Shown piece after piece: positions 45,820 to 54,384 of a DNA stretch of 64,000 nucleotides. The stretch comes from G963665545 sp963665545 (GTDB lineage: Bacteria; Pseudomonadota; Gammaproteobacteria; Xanthomonadales; SZUA-36): positions 186,001 through 250,000 of the forward strand of contig CAXXKZ010000007.1 of NCBI GenBank assembly GCA_963665545.2. Reading direction: 5' to 3'. Position 1 is the first letter of the stretch, and the number at the start of each line of letters is the position of its first letter. Made by a program: the position numbers and the translations under genes. Under the pieces are notes generated by a model. It ran no database searches, had not been told where the DNA came from, and was given only the letters and a program-made list of their open reading frames with translations.

Positions 45820-45850
45820 TTGACTTAAAGTTAACTTGAGATTTTATACT
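45820..45850 (+). promoter_or_regulatory. SoxR-type promoter with 19-bp spacer and SoxR box
   Basis: -35 TTGACT (45820-45825) and -10 TATACT (45845-45850) are 19 bp apart, the overlong spacing typical of MerR-family activated promoters. The spacer contains AAGTTAACTTGAGA, centred on GTTAAC; it matches the known SoxR palindrome CCTCAAGTTAACTTGAGG at 15 of 18 positions. It points to the Rieske gene. Confidence 0.85.
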
Positions 45851-45885
45851 CCTCAAGATACATTTCAAGACAACCGGGCAAACAC

Positions 45886-47505
45886 ATGGCTACTTCTCCA
45901 GAAATCCGCGATCAGCAATGGCAATTCGCCAAATCATTGGCGGAGCTGCGCGAAAACAAAGTGATGCTGGTGCGGGTTGCCGGCAAACAAATTGCGTTGT
46001 TCGACACCCCAAACGGCCCGCGCGCCTGCGACAATCGCTGCCCACACGAAGGTTACCCGCTGTCGGAAGGCGATCTTTCCAAAGATTGTCAGCTCACCTG
46101 CAATTGGCACAACTGGAAATTTGATCTCGACACCGGCGAGAACCTGTACGGTGGAGACCGGTTGCGTATCTATCCGGTTGCTGTGCGGGGGGACGAAGTC
46201 TGGCTGGATATCACAGACCCGCCATTCAAGGTGCAATATGCCGCATGCATCAACAACCTGCGAGATGCGTTTGACGATCACGAGTACGATCGCATCGCGC
46301 GCGAAATTGCCCGCCTCACCCATATCGGAGGTGAGCCGTTGGATGCATTGCGGCACGCCATTGAGTGGTCCTGGGAGCGTCTGGAATTTGGCTGGACACA
46401 TGCTTACGCCGGTATGGCTGTCTGGCTACAACTGTACGACGAACATCCCCATGACCGGGAAATTCAGCTCGCCTGCCTGACCGAGAGCGTGGCTCACATT
46501 TCCTTTGATGTGCTGCGGCAAAAAGACTATCCGTACGCCAATGACCCGGATGGGGACGTCGGCGAGTGGGACGAATCGGTTTTCTTGCAGGCGATAGAGA
46601 ACGAAGATGCAAGCCGCGCCGTCGCCTGTATTCGGGGTGGCCTGGGTGCCGGCTTGCAGGTGCGTGATTTTGAGCCGGCGTTGACGCAAGCGGCGCTCGC
46701 GCACTACAACGACTTTGGACACTCGCTAATATACGTGACAAAGGCGGTCGCCTTGATCGAGCGATTGGGAGAACAAGTCGCTGAACCCCTGCTGCTGTCT
46801 CTGACCCGCGAGATTCTATTTGCATCACGAGAGGACAGGATTCCTGAATTTCGAGGTTACACAAAAGCGTTAACGCAATGGGGGCAACTCACTCCAGACC
46901 TCAGGGACATTCAGCCCAAGGCAGCACATTGGCGCAAAAAGGGGATTAACAAGGCATTGGCCATGACCATCAAGTGCAGCGGTGCGGATCCTGGCCTGTT
47001 GTACCAAGAGTTGCTGCAGGCCAATGCGGTCAATCTGTTGAGTTTCGATATCGCGCAACAGGACAAAGTTCGGGTGAGCGTCTCAGGCAATGTTGGCTGG
47101 CTCGACTTTACCCATGGACTGACGTTCGCGAATGCAGTGCGCAAGCAGTGCACCCGTTATCCCTCATTGTGGCCGCAAGGCCTCTTGCAAATGGCGTGTT
47201 TTAGCGGCCGCAATGCGGCATTCACCACCGACGACGACGATCTTGCCCGCTGGCGCCCAAACGACATTGAGCAGGGCTTCAAAGAACTGATCGCCGAGGT
47301 TATCGATCACGGCCAGCCCGAATACATCATTTCAGTGCACTGGTTGAAAACGGTATTGGCGGCAAGAGAAGAGTGCAGGCAACTGCCCGATGAAGTTGGC
47401 GTGATCGTATTTGCGTCAGTCAATCGGTTCATTCATTCGCGCATGAGGCGGAGACAGGTCCGACGCACCGCGCATAAGTCCATTAATTTCGTGGAAAAAG
47501 CCTAG
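45886..47505 (+). CDS. Rieske [2Fe-2S] domain protein under SoxR-type promoter
   Basis: 539 residues. The N-terminal Rieske domain (about residues 15-108) binds a [2Fe-2S] cluster through CPHEGYPLSEGD (C-x-H) and CNWHNWKFD (C-x2-H). The remaining 430 residues are mostly helical, His- and Trp-rich (HAYAGMAVW, HYNDFGHSLIYV, REILFASREDRIPEFRGY), and I do not recognise the family; the domain could be an oxygenase or oxidase part. Placement 36 bp downstream of a SoxR-type promoter suggests induction by redox-active compounds, perhaps to modify or detoxify them (inference). Start ATG 45886; TAG stop. Confidence 0.82.
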   Translation: MATSPEIRDQQWQFAKSLAELRENKVMLVRVAGKQIALFDTPNGPRACDNRCPHEGYPLSEGDLSKDCQLTCNWHNWKFDLDTGENLYGGDRLRIYPVAVRGDEVWLDITDPPFKVQYAACINNLRDAFDDHEYDRIAREIARLTHIGGEPLDALRHAIEWSWERLEFGWTHAYAGMAVWLQLYDEHPHDREIQLACLTESVAHISFDVLRQKDYPYANDPDGDVGEWDESVFLQAIENEDASRAVACIRGGLGAGLQVRDFEPALTQAALAHYNDFGHSLIYVTKAVALIERLGEQVAEPLLLSLTREILFASREDRIPEFRGYTKALTQWGQLTPDLRDIQPKAAHWRKKGINKALAMTIKCSGADPGLLYQELLQANAVNLLSFDIAQQDKVRVSVSGNVGWLDFTHGLTFANAVRKQCTRYPSLWPQGLLQMACFSGRNAAFTTDDDDLARWRPNDIEQGFKELIAEVIDHGQPEYIISVHWLKTVLAAREECRQLPDEVGVIVFASVNRFIHSRMRRRQVRRTAHKSINFVEKA

Positions 47506-47563
47506 TAGTGAATTCCAGCAATTAGAAGCGTCCTGCAAGGAAATCCCCTTACTACGAACCGGC

Positions 47564-47630
47564 TTGTGCCAGCGTTAGGAAAGCGCCATGAGCGGACTGC
47601 TGGCCACGCCTTAAAGGATGCCGAGCGCCG
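47564..47630. repeat. Palindromic repeat copy 2, left part (interrupted by IS110)
   Basis: Matches copy 1 from TTGTGCCAGCG through GATGCCGAGCGCCG with a few changes; the match stops at the IS110 junction and resumes at 48802. Confidence 0.82.
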
Positions 47631-47650
47631 ACAAGATTCTATGGGTCTGG

Positions 47651-48589
47651 TCAAGCCATGGTTACACACGGTTTGAATGTTTCGCCTCGACTCATAAGGG
47701 CATATGCAATCCTGACCAACTTGCGCCCCAATATCACTCGAGCAGCGGTTTTTGAAAGTCCCTTATCCAGTTGACGCTGATGATAGCGCTCGAATCGAGG
47801 TTCGTTGCGGGCCGCGTGAGCGGCACAAAATAGCAATCGTCGTATCTCCTTCTCGCCATTCTTGGTCAGCTTGTGCTTGCCCTGCATGCGACCAGACCGC
47901 CGCAATCGTATGTCCAGGCCGAGGTAGGCCACAAAGGCATCCGATGAAGCGAACACGCCGCGATGAAAGGCCGCCACCAACCCAGCAGCTGTGGCGGGTC
48001 CAAGGCCCGGTATCTGTTGGCAACACGCATAGTCTTGTTGCAGGCCCAACGCCCTTAGCAAATACTCAATCCGGCATTCGATGCGCTGGATCAAGCGGCT
48101 GCAGGCCTGTTCCACTTCTCGGCCTGACAGCGACACTTGGCGCATGCTCATGCGCATGTTTTTACGCACTCCAACCACCACAGCGCGACGCTTAATCAAA
48201 GCCCACAGCTCCCGTGAATGCTGGTCTGACGGGCAATGACGAGGCAATGACTGCGCTTCGTGGCTGAGATAGCGTGCTAACAACCAGGCATCATGCGGAT
48301 CACTCTTATGCCTCAGGCCGACGGCATACCGATAGTGATGCAGCTGGCGTGGGTTCACCAAGTAGATCGCATAGCCCAAAGCGTGCGCAGTATCCACCAC
48401 CGCCAGGTGGTAATGCGATGTCGGCTCCAGCGCCAGTCGTACCTCGCCCGTCAACCCACCAAGCCATTGTGCAATGGCCGCGGTTGAGTTATTGACTTGA
48501 TAATGTCGTTGCCGGGTCCAATCGTAAACGTCCAAATGATCTTTCGAAACATCCACACCTAAAGTGACTTGGGTAACATTGCTTGTCAT
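47651..48589 (-). CDS. IS110 family transposase (recombinase)
   Basis: DEDD-type RuvC-like N-terminal domain (VTLGVDVSKDHLDVYDW, LALEPTSHYH, KSDPHDAWLLARYL) and the C-terminal Tnp_20 domain with the nucleophilic-Ser region (IPGLGPATAAGLVAAF, FVAYLGLDIRLRRSGRM). These enzymes use a bridge RNA encoded in the element to choose target and donor DNA. ATG 48589 (MTSNVTQ) is preferred over 48649 because GGAGATCATT precedes it and the DEDD domain begins 8 residues later. Confidence 0.92.
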   Translation of the reverse strand: MTSNVTQVTLGVDVSKDHLDVYDWTRQRHYQVNNSTAAIAQWLGGLTGEVRLALEPTSHYHLAVVDTAHALGYAIYLVNPRQLHHYRYAVGLRHKSDPHDAWLLARYLSHEAQSLPRHCPSDQHSRELWALIKRRAVVVGVRKNMRMSMRQVSLSGREVEQACSRLIQRIECRIEYLLRALGLQQDYACCQQIPGLGPATAAGLVAAFHRGVFASSDAFVAYLGLDIRLRRSGRMQGKHKLTKNGEKEIRRLLFCAAHAARNEPRFERYHQRQLDKGLSKTAARVILGRKLVRIAYALMSRGETFKPCVTMA

Positions 48590-48801
48590 AATGATCTCCG
48601 CGGTTATATGCCGTAGCCGGGATCTCACGGGGCGCAAGCTTGTATACATCGGCTGTCATTGCAGCTAGATTCTCAATCGGCGCTCTGGTGAGAATGGGAT
48701 GGGGACGAACTCTTGTTAGTCTGTACCGACTGGCCAGAAAGCGACTGCGTCCCGCCCATCCCGGCACCCTTAATCATCCAGATTTAAGGCAGAAACACCA
48801 T
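48590..48801 (-). ncRNA. Predicted IS110 bridge RNA region
   Basis: 212 bp of non-coding DNA between the element end and the transposase start, where IS110-group elements encode their bridge RNA. On the minus strand it contains CAGTCGCTT (48747-48739), identical to the nine bases just outside one end of the element, and GAGCGCCG (48685-48678), the complement needed to pair with the eight bases just outside the other end. Both matches abut the same 2-nt GT/AC core. These look like left and right target guides. RNA ends and folding were not computed. Confidence 0.62.
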
Positions 48802-48954
48802 ACAAGCGACTGGGTCGTCGAGCCATGGATGGCTCGACGAGGCGACACGGAACAGGATGATCCGTTGGAGCCGACCCACCAAGCGCGGAGAAACGAGGGA
48901 AGCGCGCAGCACCATCCGCCAGGCGTGGCCAGCAGTCCGCTCATGGGGCTTTCC
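48802..48954. repeat. Palindromic repeat copy 2, right part
   Basis: Resumes at ACAAGCGACTGGGTCG and continues through GGAACAGGATGATCCG and the right arm (GGCGTGGCCAGCAGTCCGC) before diverging at about 48954. Confidence 0.82.
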
Positions 48955-49011
48955 GAAGTTAGTACACCGTTGCTGGAATTCACCCACCAAGCGCCGAGAA
49001 GTGAGGGAAGC

Positions 49012-49117
49012 CGATCGTTCCCGCGCATCCCTGGGGGATCGTTCCCGCGCATCCCTGCGCTCCACGATCTAAGCACATCCCTGTGCAAATCCACGATCTA
49101 AGCACATCCTTGTGCAA
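49012..49117. repeat. Short direct repeats upstream of the TetR gene
   Basis: Two copies of GATCGTTCCCGCGCATCCCT, then two copies of TCCACGATCTAAGCACATCC followed by C/T-TGTGCAAA. Two repeat types in pairs; function unknown. The region 48955-49125 has no gene. Confidence 0.75.
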
Positions 49118-49125
49118 AAGTTCTT

Positions 49126-49137
49126 GACCGATCGGTC
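49126..49137. promoter_or_regulatory. TetR-type operator upstream of the regulator
   Basis: Perfect palindrome GACCGATCGGTC, 22 bp before the TetR start. A near-identical palindrome lies before the RND gene. Autoregulation is likely. Confidence 0.78.
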
Positions 49138-49159
49138 ATAAACAGTTAAAGTGCGCCCC

Positions 49160-49774
49160 ATGACACATGCAGCCAAGAATCCGGTGGGCCGCCCTCGCGA
49201 GTTCGACGAAGACAAAGTGCTCGCCGCGGCGATGGAAGTTTTTTGGCTGCAGGGCTATGACAGTACCTCGATGACTGACTTGCTGGCGGCCACTGGCTTG
49301 CACAAGGGCAGCCTCTACCAGGCCTTTGGCGACAAGCACAACCTGTTTATCCAGGCCCTGGAGCGTTATGTCGATGAATTTCGACGTGAGATGAGCGTTG
49401 CGGTGGATCAGGCCGAAAGCGGCCTGGCCGGAGTGCGCGCATTAATGCACAAAGGCATCGAAAAGGGTTGTCATGGTAGCGACTGTAACGCCGGTTGCCT
49501 GGCCCTGAACACACTGGTCGACAAGGGCACAGCGGACGCCGAAGTGGTGGCCGTTCTGACCCAGGCCTTTGTCAAGCGCATGGCACTTTTTGCTCAAGCC
49601 GTGGCACGGGCCCAGCAAGAAGGCAGCTTGCGCAGTGACATTGCGCCCGAGCAAATGGCCTTGATGATCAATGTGATGTCGATGGGTATCGTCGCCATTT
49701 TGCGCGGCCCGATGGACGAGCAACAAGCTACAGTCCTGGTCGAAGATTATTTAAGCACACTGAAAGCCACTTAG
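49160..49774 (+). CDS. TetR family repressor of the RND operon
   Basis: 204 residues. The DNA-binding domain is clear: GRPREFDEDKVLAAAMEVFW, then DLLAATGLHKGSLYQAFGDK (helix-turn-helix, about 43-62). A cysteine-rich segment, CHGSDCNAGCLALNT (about 109-123), lies in the ligand domain and is characteristic of the AcuR/TetR_C_16-like subgroup. Two matching palindromes, one upstream of this gene and one between it and the exporter gene, indicate that it represses both. Start ATG 49160. Confidence 0.88.
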   Translation: MTHAAKNPVGRPREFDEDKVLAAAMEVFWLQGYDSTSMTDLLAATGLHKGSLYQAFGDKHNLFIQALERYVDEFRREMSVAVDQAESGLAGVRALMHKGIEKGCHGSDCNAGCLALNTLVDKGTADAEVVAVLTQAFVKRMALFAQAVARAQQEGSLRSDIAPEQMALMINVMSMGIVAILRGPMDEQQATVLVEDYLSTLKAT

Positions 49775-49793
49775 TTTTTTTTGACATATTTAT

Positions 49794-49805
49794 GACCGAA
49801 CGGTC
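49794..49805. promoter_or_regulatory. TetR-type operator between regulator and RND gene
   Basis: GACCGAACGGTC, the second copy of the palindrome, overlapping a TTGACA-led promoter (TTGACATATTTATGACC at 49781-49797). Ends 17 bp before the RND start. Confidence 0.78.
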
Positions 49806-49822
49806 AAGAAAGGAGAATGAAC

Positions 49823-52210
49823 ATGAACAACTACTTTGAGCGCGTCGACCAATTCGCCGTGCGCCTCGCCCGCAACGTCATCCGCTGGCGCTGGGCCGTG
49901 CTGTTGGGGGTGCTCGCAATCTCCATGGGCATTGCAACTGGCGCCCGGCATCTCGAGTTTGCCAGCAATTACCGGGTGTTCTTTTCACAGGAGAACCCCG
50001 AACTGCAGGCATTCGAAGAACTACAAGCCACCTACACCAAAAATGACAATTTTCTGTTCGTGCTGGCACCTCAGAATGGCGAAGCCATCAGCATCGACAC
50101 CTTGGCGGCCGTTGAAACGTTGACCGAAGCCGCCTGGCAGATTCCCTATGTCATACGGGTGGATACCATCAGCAACTTCCAACACACAGAGGGGATTGAT
50201 GACGACCTGATCGTTGAAGACCTGGTCACCAACGCCAGTCAGCTTAATTCCGCACAACTCGACCGGGTGCGCGATATTGCCCTGGCCGAGCCCCTGATCA
50301 GGGGTCAGCTGCTGACCGACAACTCAGCGGTAACCGCCATAAACGTGGTGCTGCAATATCCCGAGAAGACCCTCACCGAAGTACCCGAAGCGGTGGCCGA
50401 TGCGCGTGCATTGCGCCAACGCATCGAGGCCGAACATCCCCAGTTGAAGGTCTACCTCACCGGCATTTCCATGCTCAACAACGCCTTCGCTGAAACCGGC
50501 ACGGCCGATATGGCCACCCTGGTACCGTTGATGTTCGCCGTCATCCTGCTGCTGACATTCGGCATCATCCGTTCAACCAGCGCAACCATTGCCGCCACCG
50601 TGGTCGTCCTGCTGTCAGTGGTTGTGGGCATGGGCTCGGCAGGTTACCTAGGGATCAACCTGACACCGATCTCGGCCATGGCGCCGATTGTCATCCTGAC
50701 CCTGGCCATCGCCGATTCCATCCACATCCTGATTTCCCTGCGCGGGACAATGCGCGAAGGCATGGAGCGCTCAGCCGCCCTGGTGGAATCCATCCGGCTG
50801 AACTTCATGCCGGTGACCATTACCTCGCTGACCACTGTGGTTGGTTTTCTGGCGTTGAACTTTTCGGACTCGCCGCCGTTCTGGCACCTGGGCAACATCA
50901 CCGCCATCGGCATTACCGCCGCCTGGCTGATGTCCATCGTCCTGCTGCCCGCGCTGCTGCGCATTCTGCCGTTGCGATTCAAGGTGGTAGAAGTTGATCC
51001 GGACAAGCTACCGGCGATGGAAAAATTCGCCAACTTCGTCATCAACAACCGCAAGCGGCTGCTGGTCAGCGTTGGTGTATTTTCACTGGGGCTGATCGCA
51101 TTTATCCCCACGCTGCAGCTCAACGATCAGTGGATCGACTATTTCAGCACCCGCATCGAATTTCGCACCGATTCAGACCAGGCGTTGCAACACGTTGGCA
51201 TGTATCCGATCGAATTCTCAGTGCCTGCCGCAGGTCCGGGCGGAATATCCGAGCCGGAGTACCTGGGCTACCTTGAACAATTCTCGGATTTCCTCCGCGC
51301 CCAACCCGAAGTCACGCACGTTTATGCCTTCAGTGATGTCATGAAGCGCCCGAACAAAAACCTGCACGGTGATGACCAGGATTTTTACCGCATTCCGGAG
51401 AGCCGTGAACTGTCGGCCCAGTACCTGCTGCTCTATGAAATCTCACTGCCCTACGGCCTGGACCTGAACGACCGCATCAATGTGGATAAATCGGCCACCC
51501 GGGTCACAGCCACGCTGGGCGATGTCAGCTCTATCGAGACCAAGCGCTTGCTCAAAGCCGCGGACGACTGGCTGCACCACAGCGCGCCAGCCTACATGCA
51601 AAGCAAGCCCACTGGACCACAGGTCATGTTCACCTATATTGCCGAGCGCAACATGCAAAACATGGTCACCGGCACCGTGATCGCCATCGTTGTGATCTCG
51701 CTGATCATGATGTTGGCCCTGCGCAGCTTCAGCCTGGGTCTGCTCAGCCTGATCCCCAATGGGCTGCCCATCCTGGCCAGCTTTGGCGCCTGGGCGCTGC
51801 TGGTCGGGGAAGTGGGTTTCTCGGTGGCCACCGTAGCCTCGATATCGTTGGGCATCGTGGTGGATGACACCGTGCACTTCCTCACCAAGTACGCCCGCGC
51901 CCGCCGCGAGCGAGGCCTGGGCGCGGAAGATTCGATCCGCTATGCCTTCAACAGCGTCGGCACCGCCATCTTGGTCAACACTGCCATCCTGGCGGTGGGA
52001 TTTGCGGTGCTGTTGGCCTCGAATTTCAAGGTCAACGCCGACATGGGCCTGTTGACCTCGCTGGCCATCGTGCTGGCCCTGGTACTCGATTTCCTGTTGC
52101 TGCCCTCGCTGCTGCTTTTAGGCCGCGATCGCGAAACAATCACCATAACGCAAACCCCTACCATCGAACCTCAACCGCTTGGCAACAAGCTTCTAGGAGA
52201 AAACTCATGA
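49823..52210 (+). CDS. RND superfamily (MMPL-type) exporter
   Basis: 795 residues in the inner membrane with two repeats of the RND plan: one helix at the N-terminus, a large periplasmic loop, six helices (about 220-385), a second single helix (about 410-430), a periplasmic loop and six helices (about 610-775). The proton-relay-like acidic positions occur in ILTLAIADSIHILI and LGIVVDDTVHFLTKY. ATG 49823 is preferred because AGGAG lies 7 nt upstream; 49817 is only 1 nt away from it. Its stop overlaps the next gene (ATGA), so exporter, periplasmic protein and outer-membrane protein are probably one machine. Confidence 0.9.
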   Translation: MNNYFERVDQFAVRLARNVIRWRWAVLLGVLAISMGIATGARHLEFASNYRVFFSQENPELQAFEELQATYTKNDNFLFVLAPQNGEAISIDTLAAVETLTEAAWQIPYVIRVDTISNFQHTEGIDDDLIVEDLVTNASQLNSAQLDRVRDIALAEPLIRGQLLTDNSAVTAINVVLQYPEKTLTEVPEAVADARALRQRIEAEHPQLKVYLTGISMLNNAFAETGTADMATLVPLMFAVILLLTFGIIRSTSATIAATVVVLLSVVVGMGSAGYLGINLTPISAMAPIVILTLAIADSIHILISLRGTMREGMERSAALVESIRLNFMPVTITSLTTVVGFLALNFSDSPPFWHLGNITAIGITAAWLMSIVLLPALLRILPLRFKVVEVDPDKLPAMEKFANFVINNRKRLLVSVGVFSLGLIAFIPTLQLNDQWIDYFSTRIEFRTDSDQALQHVGMYPIEFSVPAAGPGGISEPEYLGYLEQFSDFLRAQPEVTHVYAFSDVMKRPNKNLHGDDQDFYRIPESRELSAQYLLLYEISLPYGLDLNDRINVDKSATRVTATLGDVSSIETKRLLKAADDWLHHSAPAYMQSKPTGPQVMFTYIAERNMQNMVTGTVIAIVVISLIMMLALRSFSLGLLSLIPNGLPILASFGAWALLVGEVGFSVATVASISLGIVVDDTVHFLTKYARARRERGLGAEDSIRYAFNSVGTAILVNTAILAVGFAVLLASNFKVNADMGLLTSLAIVLALVLDFLLLPSLLLLGRDRETITITQTPTIEPQPLGNKLLGENS

Positions 52211-53046
52211 AACACGTCTCATCCTTCAAAACCACGCTGCTGGCGGCAATTCTGTTGTTCACCACAGCCGCAGCCATGGCCGGTGGCAAACCCACCACGA
52301 CATCAAACGAAGCAGACAATCGCGGCTATCAGATCGCCGCCCGAGCGGATCGATCAGACCGCGGCTTTGGCGACAGCGAAGTCACGCTGCAGATGATATT
52401 GCGCAACGCGGCAGGTCAACAGAGCACCCGCGAGTTGAAGATCAGCACGCTGGAGTTGCCCGATGAGAGCACTGGCGACAAGAGCCTGGTGCTGTTCAAC
52501 ACCCCACGGGATATTGAGGGCACCGCGTTGCTGTCTTACGCGAAGATTCTCGAACCCGATGACCAGTGGCTGTACCTGCCGGCGTTAAAACGGGTCAAGC
52601 GCGTGTCCTCGGCCAACAAGTCAGGGCCATTCGTGGGCTCGGAGTTCGCCTTTGAAGACTTCACAGCATTGGAGCTGAACAAGTTCAGCTACAGTTACAT
52701 CGGCACCGAGCCCTGCGGCGATATGACATGCGATGTGATCGAGCGCACGCCGCTGTACGAGAACTCCGGCTACACCCGCCAGGTGACGAAGGTTGACCAG
52801 CAGGTATTCCAGATACGGCAAGTGGACTTCTATGACCGCCGCAATGACCTGCTCAAAACACTCACCCTGGAAGAATACCGCAACTACAATGAAGGGACGG
52901 AGCAGAGCCTGTGGCGCCCCCAGTTGATGCGCATGGTCAACCATAAGACCGGCAAGAGCACCGACCTGGTCTACGGCGAGTACCAGTTCGCCACCGGCCT
53001 GGATGATGGTGACTTCGTCAAGGGTCGCCTGAGTCGGCTGCGCTAA
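52207..53046 (+). CDS. Outer membrane lipoprotein-sorting-like periplasmic protein
   Basis: 279 residues with signal peptide (LLAAILLFTTAAAMAGG). The fold is LolA/LppX-like (PF17131 type), with SLVLFNTPRDIEGTALLSY, WLYLPALKRVKRVSSANKSG and FVGSEFAFEDF, which are strongly conserved in this family. Such proteins bind lipids and usually accompany MMPL-type RND exporters. It is overlapped by the exporter gene (ATGA) and followed after 4 bp by the outer-membrane protein gene. Confidence 0.88.
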   Translation: MKHVSSFKTTLLAAILLFTTAAAMAGGKPTTTSNEADNRGYQIAARADRSDRGFGDSEVTLQMILRNAAGQQSTRELKISTLELPDESTGDKSLVLFNTPRDIEGTALLSYAKILEPDDQWLYLPALKRVKRVSSANKSGPFVGSEFAFEDFTALELNKFSYSYIGTEPCGDMTCDVIERTPLYENSGYTRQVTKVDQQVFQIRQVDFYDRRNDLLKTLTLEEYRNYNEGTEQSLWRPQLMRMVNHKTGKSTDLVYGEYQFATGLDDGDFVKGRLSRLR

Positions 53047-53050
53047 CGAC

Positions 53051-54268
53051 ATGAATCGTTTTACAACTCTCTTGCCCTTGTCCGCGCTTTTGGGGGCCGG
53101 GCTGCTGGTTTCCCCAGCAGCCCGGGCGCAAGAAAGCAATTGGGATTTCGGCGGCGACGCGGGTATCGAGGGCCGTACTTTTTTCGAAGACCCGCAGTGG
53201 CCCGGCCAGTCAGACGCGCCCCTGGTGGGCTCGGTACACCTGAACCTGGAGGGACGCTGGCGCAGCGAAGAAGGTAATCAACGCGCCAGCATCAAGGCCT
53301 TCGGCCGCCTCGACAGCCAGGACAAAGAACGCAGCCATGCCGACCTGCGCGAGGCCTACTGGGCTTTTGAGGGCGATGACTGGGAAATCCTGCTGGGCCT
53401 GAACAGGGTGTTCTGGGGCGTCACCGAATCACGCCACCTGGTAGACATCATCAACCAGACTGACCTGGTCGAGGACATCGACCAGGAACAAAAACTGGGC
53501 CAGCCCATGATCAATGTCATGCTGCAACGCGATTGGGGCCAACTGGATTTTTACGTCATGCCCTGGTTCCGCGAGCGCACCTTCCCGGGCATCATTGGCC
53601 GCTTCCGCGCCCCCCTGCCGATAGACACCAGCGGTGCGCAGTACGAGTCATCTGCAGAACAGCACCATACTGACCTGGCCCTGCGCTGGAGCCATTATTT
53701 CGGCGATGTGGACATTGGTATTTATGCCTTCCACGGCACCGGCCGCAACCCCGTGCTGAAACTCGACGAGACGAGCAATGCGCTCAATCCCCTCTACCAC
53801 CAGATCAGCCAACTCGGCATCGACATTCAGTACACCCGCGAGGCCTGGTTGTGGAAACTCGAAGGGATTGCGCGCAACGGCCTGGAAGACAACTTCGCGG
53901 CCGCAGTTGCGGGGCTCGAATACACCCTCTATGGCATCAGAGACAGCTCAGCCGATGTGGGTCTGCTGGTGGAGTACCTTTACGACGGCCGCGGCCCCAG
54001 CGAGCCGGTCACGGTGTTTGACAATGACATTTTTGTCGGCACCCGGTTGGCTCTCAACGACACCCAGGACACCAGCATCCTGGCCGGGGTAGTTGTCGAT
54101 GTCGATACCCAGGAATGGTTCTTCAATCTCGAGGCCGAACGACGATTGGGCCAGGACTACGTCGCCGAAGCACGGCTGCGTCTTTTCAACGGTGACAAGA
54201 AGATCAACCAGCTCGGCGCCTTCGACCAGGACAGCTATCTTCAGCTCAGCCTGTCCCGTCATTGGTAA
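53051..54268 (+). CDS. Outer membrane beta-barrel protein of the RND operon
   Basis: 405 residues: a signal peptide (LLPLSALLGAGLLVSPAARA), then alternating amphipathic strands and a C-terminal LSLSRHW ending in the aromatic residue typical of outer-membrane proteins. Similar in build to DUF1302-like proteins that travel with this type of RND exporter. Likely the outer-membrane component or acceptor for the exported lipid or hydrophobic compound (inference). Confidence 0.78.
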   Translation: MNRFTTLLPLSALLGAGLLVSPAARAQESNWDFGGDAGIEGRTFFEDPQWPGQSDAPLVGSVHLNLEGRWRSEEGNQRASIKAFGRLDSQDKERSHADLREAYWAFEGDDWEILLGLNRVFWGVTESRHLVDIINQTDLVEDIDQEQKLGQPMINVMLQRDWGQLDFYVMPWFRERTFPGIIGRFRAPLPIDTSGAQYESSAEQHHTDLALRWSHYFGDVDIGIYAFHGTGRNPVLKLDETSNALNPLYHQISQLGIDIQYTREAWLWKLEGIARNGLEDNFAAAVAGLEYTLYGIRDSSADVGLLVEYLYDGRGPSEPVTVFDNDIFVGTRLALNDTQDTSILAGVVVDVDTQEWFFNLEAERRLGQDYVAEARLRLFNGDKKINQLGAFDQDSYLQLSLSRHW

Positions 54269-54384
54269 CCCCCGCGCACTCCCCACCCCGTCATCCCGCA
54301 CTCGATGCGGGAAAAAAACAACGCAAGAGCCCTCCACTTGAGTCAAAATATCACAGGCAAGAACCCTACCCGGAGCCCAACAAA

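Larger units (their letters stand above)
47631..48803 (-). mobile_element. IS110 family element inserted in the palindromic repeat
   Basis: About 1.17 kb. Flank comparison with the uninterrupted repeat copy at 8921-9155 fixes the ends: left flank ends GAGCGCCG (47630), right flank resumes AAGCGACTG (48804), and ACAAG is present at both joints (47631-47635, 48802-48806). As usual for IS110, there is no long target duplication and no clear terminal inverted repeat. The long non-coding part lies upstream of the transposase. Confidence 0.85.

Noticed and set aside
54294..54312. Hairpin TCCCGCA-TGCGGGA after the outer-membrane protein gene as terminator
   Set aside because: It is followed by A residues, not T, on the coding strand; more likely a common intergenic palindrome.
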